From a bacterium (lineage in GTDB: Bacteria; Ratteibacteria; UBA8468; B48-G9; JAFGKM01), in NCBI GenBank assembly GCA_023230585.1, contig JALNXB010000007.1, forward strand, positions 7,730-71,729: a DNA stretch of 64,000 bases, written 5' to 3'. Shown here one piece after another: positions 62,512-64,000 of this stretch. The notes below the pieces were generated by a model, which was not told the origin of the DNA, searched no databases, and saw nothing but the letters and a program-made list of their open reading frames with translations. Numbering within the stretch: the first letter of the stretch is position 1; the number at the start of each line of letters is the position of its first letter. The translations under genes were made by a program, and so were the position numbers.

Positions 62512-62755
62512 TTGTACTATATCTTATCACAATTTATCAAAAATTTAAATTAAATAAATTAAAAAGTTTGCTAAAAACTCTGTAAAATGATAAATTAGAA
62601 ATAGGGAAAAAGAATAAAACTACCCTTTAAAAAACCTCCTTATGATGTAAACCAAAAGTTATCATATTATAGTATAACCAGAACACTCGTAAGGAATAAA
62701 CAATAAATCAAGGACCCCTCCTATACAATTATAAGGGGTAAAGGAGAACAGTAAA

Positions 62756-63874
62756 ATGGCTGGAAGAGAAGTTTTTGATAAAGAAGAGATGGAAGCAATT
62801 GTTGGTGTTGTAAAGAGAGGTGTGTTTTTTAGGTATGGCTACCCGCAAGAGAGAGAAGGAATTTATTGTGTTGACGATTTTGAAAAATCTTTTGCTTCGT
62901 ATGCAGGAGCAAGGCATGCACTCGGAGTAAACTCAGGAAGTTCTTCATTAAAAGTAGCTCTTGAAGCATTAAATCTCCCCAAAGGTAAAGAAGTGCTTAC
63001 CCCTTGCTTTACTTTTGTTGCAACAATAGAATCTATTGAAGAAGCAGGACTTAAACCTGTTTTATGTGACATAGACAAGACTTTTAATATTTCACCTCAA
63101 GATATAAAGAGAAGAATCACAAAAGATACTGTTGCTATAATGCCAGTTCATATGATGGGAGCAGCAGCAGATATAAAAGAGATTATTGATATAGCAAAAG
63201 AAAACAACTTAAAGGTTGTAGAAGACACTTGTCAAAGCACTGGCGCTTCTTTGGAAGGTAAAAAACTCGGAACATTTGGAGATTTTGGTTGTTTCAGTTT
63301 TGATTATGCCAAGGTTATGACAACAGGCGAAGGAGGCATACTTGTAACAAATAGTGAGGAACTGTATAAACAGGCAGACTGGTACCACGACCACGGACAC
63401 ACACATATGTCTGATGTTCCAAGAGGAGTAGAACCCAGAGCTCGAAAAGGTTTTAACTATAGAATGAACGAATTGCAAGGTGCTCTCGGCGTGGTGCAAC
63501 TTAAAAAACTCAATTATATAATCTCTAAACAGAGGGATAATAAAAGAAGAATAAAAAATGAACTCCAAAATATAGATGGACTGGAATTTAGGCAGTTGCT
63601 CGATAAAGATGGAGATATAGCTACCTTCTTGACGATCTTGTTACCAGATAAAGAAAAAGCCGAAGAATTAAAAAGTAAAATGATAGAATCCAATGTTACT
63701 CCTGCAACCTTAAACTATTGGCATTTTACTGCCAATATAGAAATTGCAGGAGGAGGAAGTTTCCCTGAAAGCGAAGCCCTTCTTTCAAGAAGTGTTTCAA
63801 TAGAAATAAAGACCATTATGACAGAAGAGGAAATATCGAAAGTAGCAAGTTCTATAAAAGAAAATGTTAAATAA
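62756..63874 (+). CDS. DegT/DnrJ/EryC1-family PLP aminotransferase
   Basis: 372 aa. PLP motifs are NSGSSSLKVALEAL, VEDTCQSTGASLEGKKLGTFGDFGCFSFDYAK (in parts) and K186 in YAKVMTTGEGGILV. It also contains GFNYRMNELQGALGVVQL. Members aminate keto-sugars for surface polysaccharides or antibiotics. No other sugar genes are in view before the window ends. AAAGGAGAAC precedes the ATG. Confidence 0.9.
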   Translation: MAGREVFDKEEMEAIVGVVKRGVFFRYGYPQEREGIYCVDDFEKSFASYAGARHALGVNSGSSSLKVALEALNLPKGKEVLTPCFTFVATIESIEEAGLKPVLCDIDKTFNISPQDIKRRITKDTVAIMPVHMMGAAADIKEIIDIAKENNLKVVEDTCQSTGASLEGKKLGTFGDFGCFSFDYAKVMTTGEGGILVTNSEELYKQADWYHDHGHTHMSDVPRGVEPRARKGFNYRMNELQGALGVVQLKKLNYIISKQRDNKRRIKNELQNIDGLEFRQLLDKDGDIATFLTILLPDKEKAEELKSKMIESNVTPATLNYWHFTANIEIAGGGSFPESEALLSRSVSIEIKTIMTEEEISKVASSIKENVK

Positions 63875-64000
63875 GGGACAAAAAAGTATGTGGTGTCTAC
63901 TCACTCTGGTACTACGGCGCATACACCTTCTACTTAACAATCGGGCACTCTGAGAACTCACCCTTCTGCATAGCAAGCATCTCCGAAGGGTTTAACAGGC
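63875..64000 (+). repeat. 126-bp dispersed repeat, copy 2 (runs to the window edge)
   Basis: Gap-free match to 44789-44914, with a handful of mismatches (for example GTATGTGG versus GTATGGGG). It begins one base after the stop of the DegT gene. The element may continue beyond the window, as copy 1 does into its larger palindrome. Confidence 0.85.

Noticed and set aside
1..64000. CRISPR arrays, prophage, IS elements or an origin of replication
   Set aside because: No regularly spaced direct repeats, transposase, integrase, phage structural genes or DnaA-box clusters were noticed.

Overview
The window is a 64 kb, AT-rich, gene-dense bacterial chromosome segment with both strands coding in long runs. 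A diderm envelope is indicated by an Mla/MCE-type lipid transporter, an AsmA-like protein, type II/IV pseudopilins, a signal-peptide-bearing alpha-2-macroglobulin and other exported proteins. The mix of H-X9-DG-type pseudopilins, a TPR-heparinase II/III protein, HEAT-repeat proteins, a neutral-ceramidase-like protein and creatininase-like proteins resembles uncultured members of the PVC/Omnitrophota/Ratteibacteria/Lentisphaerota neighbourhood. That placement is an inference from gene content only. There are no phage, transposase, integrase or CRISPR genes.

Layout. (1) 1-2.3 kb, minus: PHP phosphoesterase, an overlooked 53-aa YHS protein and a DEDDh exonuclease-WYL fusion, then tRNA-Glu(CTC) on plus with a near-consensus promoter. 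(2) 2.7-14.5 kb, plus: an exported/polymer-handling cluster (TPR-heparinase, HEAT protein, M14 carboxypeptidase, exported AMMECR1, thioester alpha-2-macroglobulin, VanW). (3) 14.6-21.3 kb, plus: a candidate signalling operon (HAMP-like membrane protein, pseudopilin-FecR fusion, CHASE2-GAF-HD-GYP), then Memo and a polytopic GT-C-like protein. (4) 21.3-31 kb, minus: a replication/translation/envelope block rpsF-ssb-rpsR-rplI-dnaB-mlaE-mlaF-mlaD-radA, then PIN-TRAM and a frameshifted AsmA-like gene. (5) 31.3-37.8 kb: a HAD-HypE-like fusion, a P2-type ATPase, and a Ser/Thr kinase next to a calcineurin-like phosphatase. (6) 38-44.8 kb, plus: two tandem pseudopilins, then pyrR-pyrB-uvrD(interrupted by an amber codon)-purH. 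(7) 44.8-48 kb: a repeat-rich stretch and a nearly identical pair of 96-bp three-hairpin elements in inverted orientation around an FAD oxidoreductase and a radical SAM gene. (8) 48-56.6 kb: creatininase and ceramidase-like genes diverging from alr-rluB, then a tRNA-binding protein, IMPase, gatA, a DRE-TIM synthase and rplM. (9) 56.8-64 kb: PHP protein, a stand-alone 5S rRNA gene with its own promoter, a GATase/deacetylase-like protein, trxB, hsp20, a DUF167-sigma-anti-sigma operon, and a DegT aminotransferase followed by a second copy of a 126-bp repeat.

How the parts fit. Housekeeping genes (pyrimidine, purine, ribosomal, replication, redox) are interleaved with envelope and signalling modules. 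The most unusual material is the pseudopilin-FecR/CHASE2-HD-GYP operon, the HAD-HypE fusion, the orphan 5S rRNA, the inverted three-hairpin repeats, the predicted leaderless pyrR transcript and two interrupted genes (A9 frameshift in the AsmA-like gene, amber codon in uvrD). Family assignments come from reading motifs by eye, and no database search was run.
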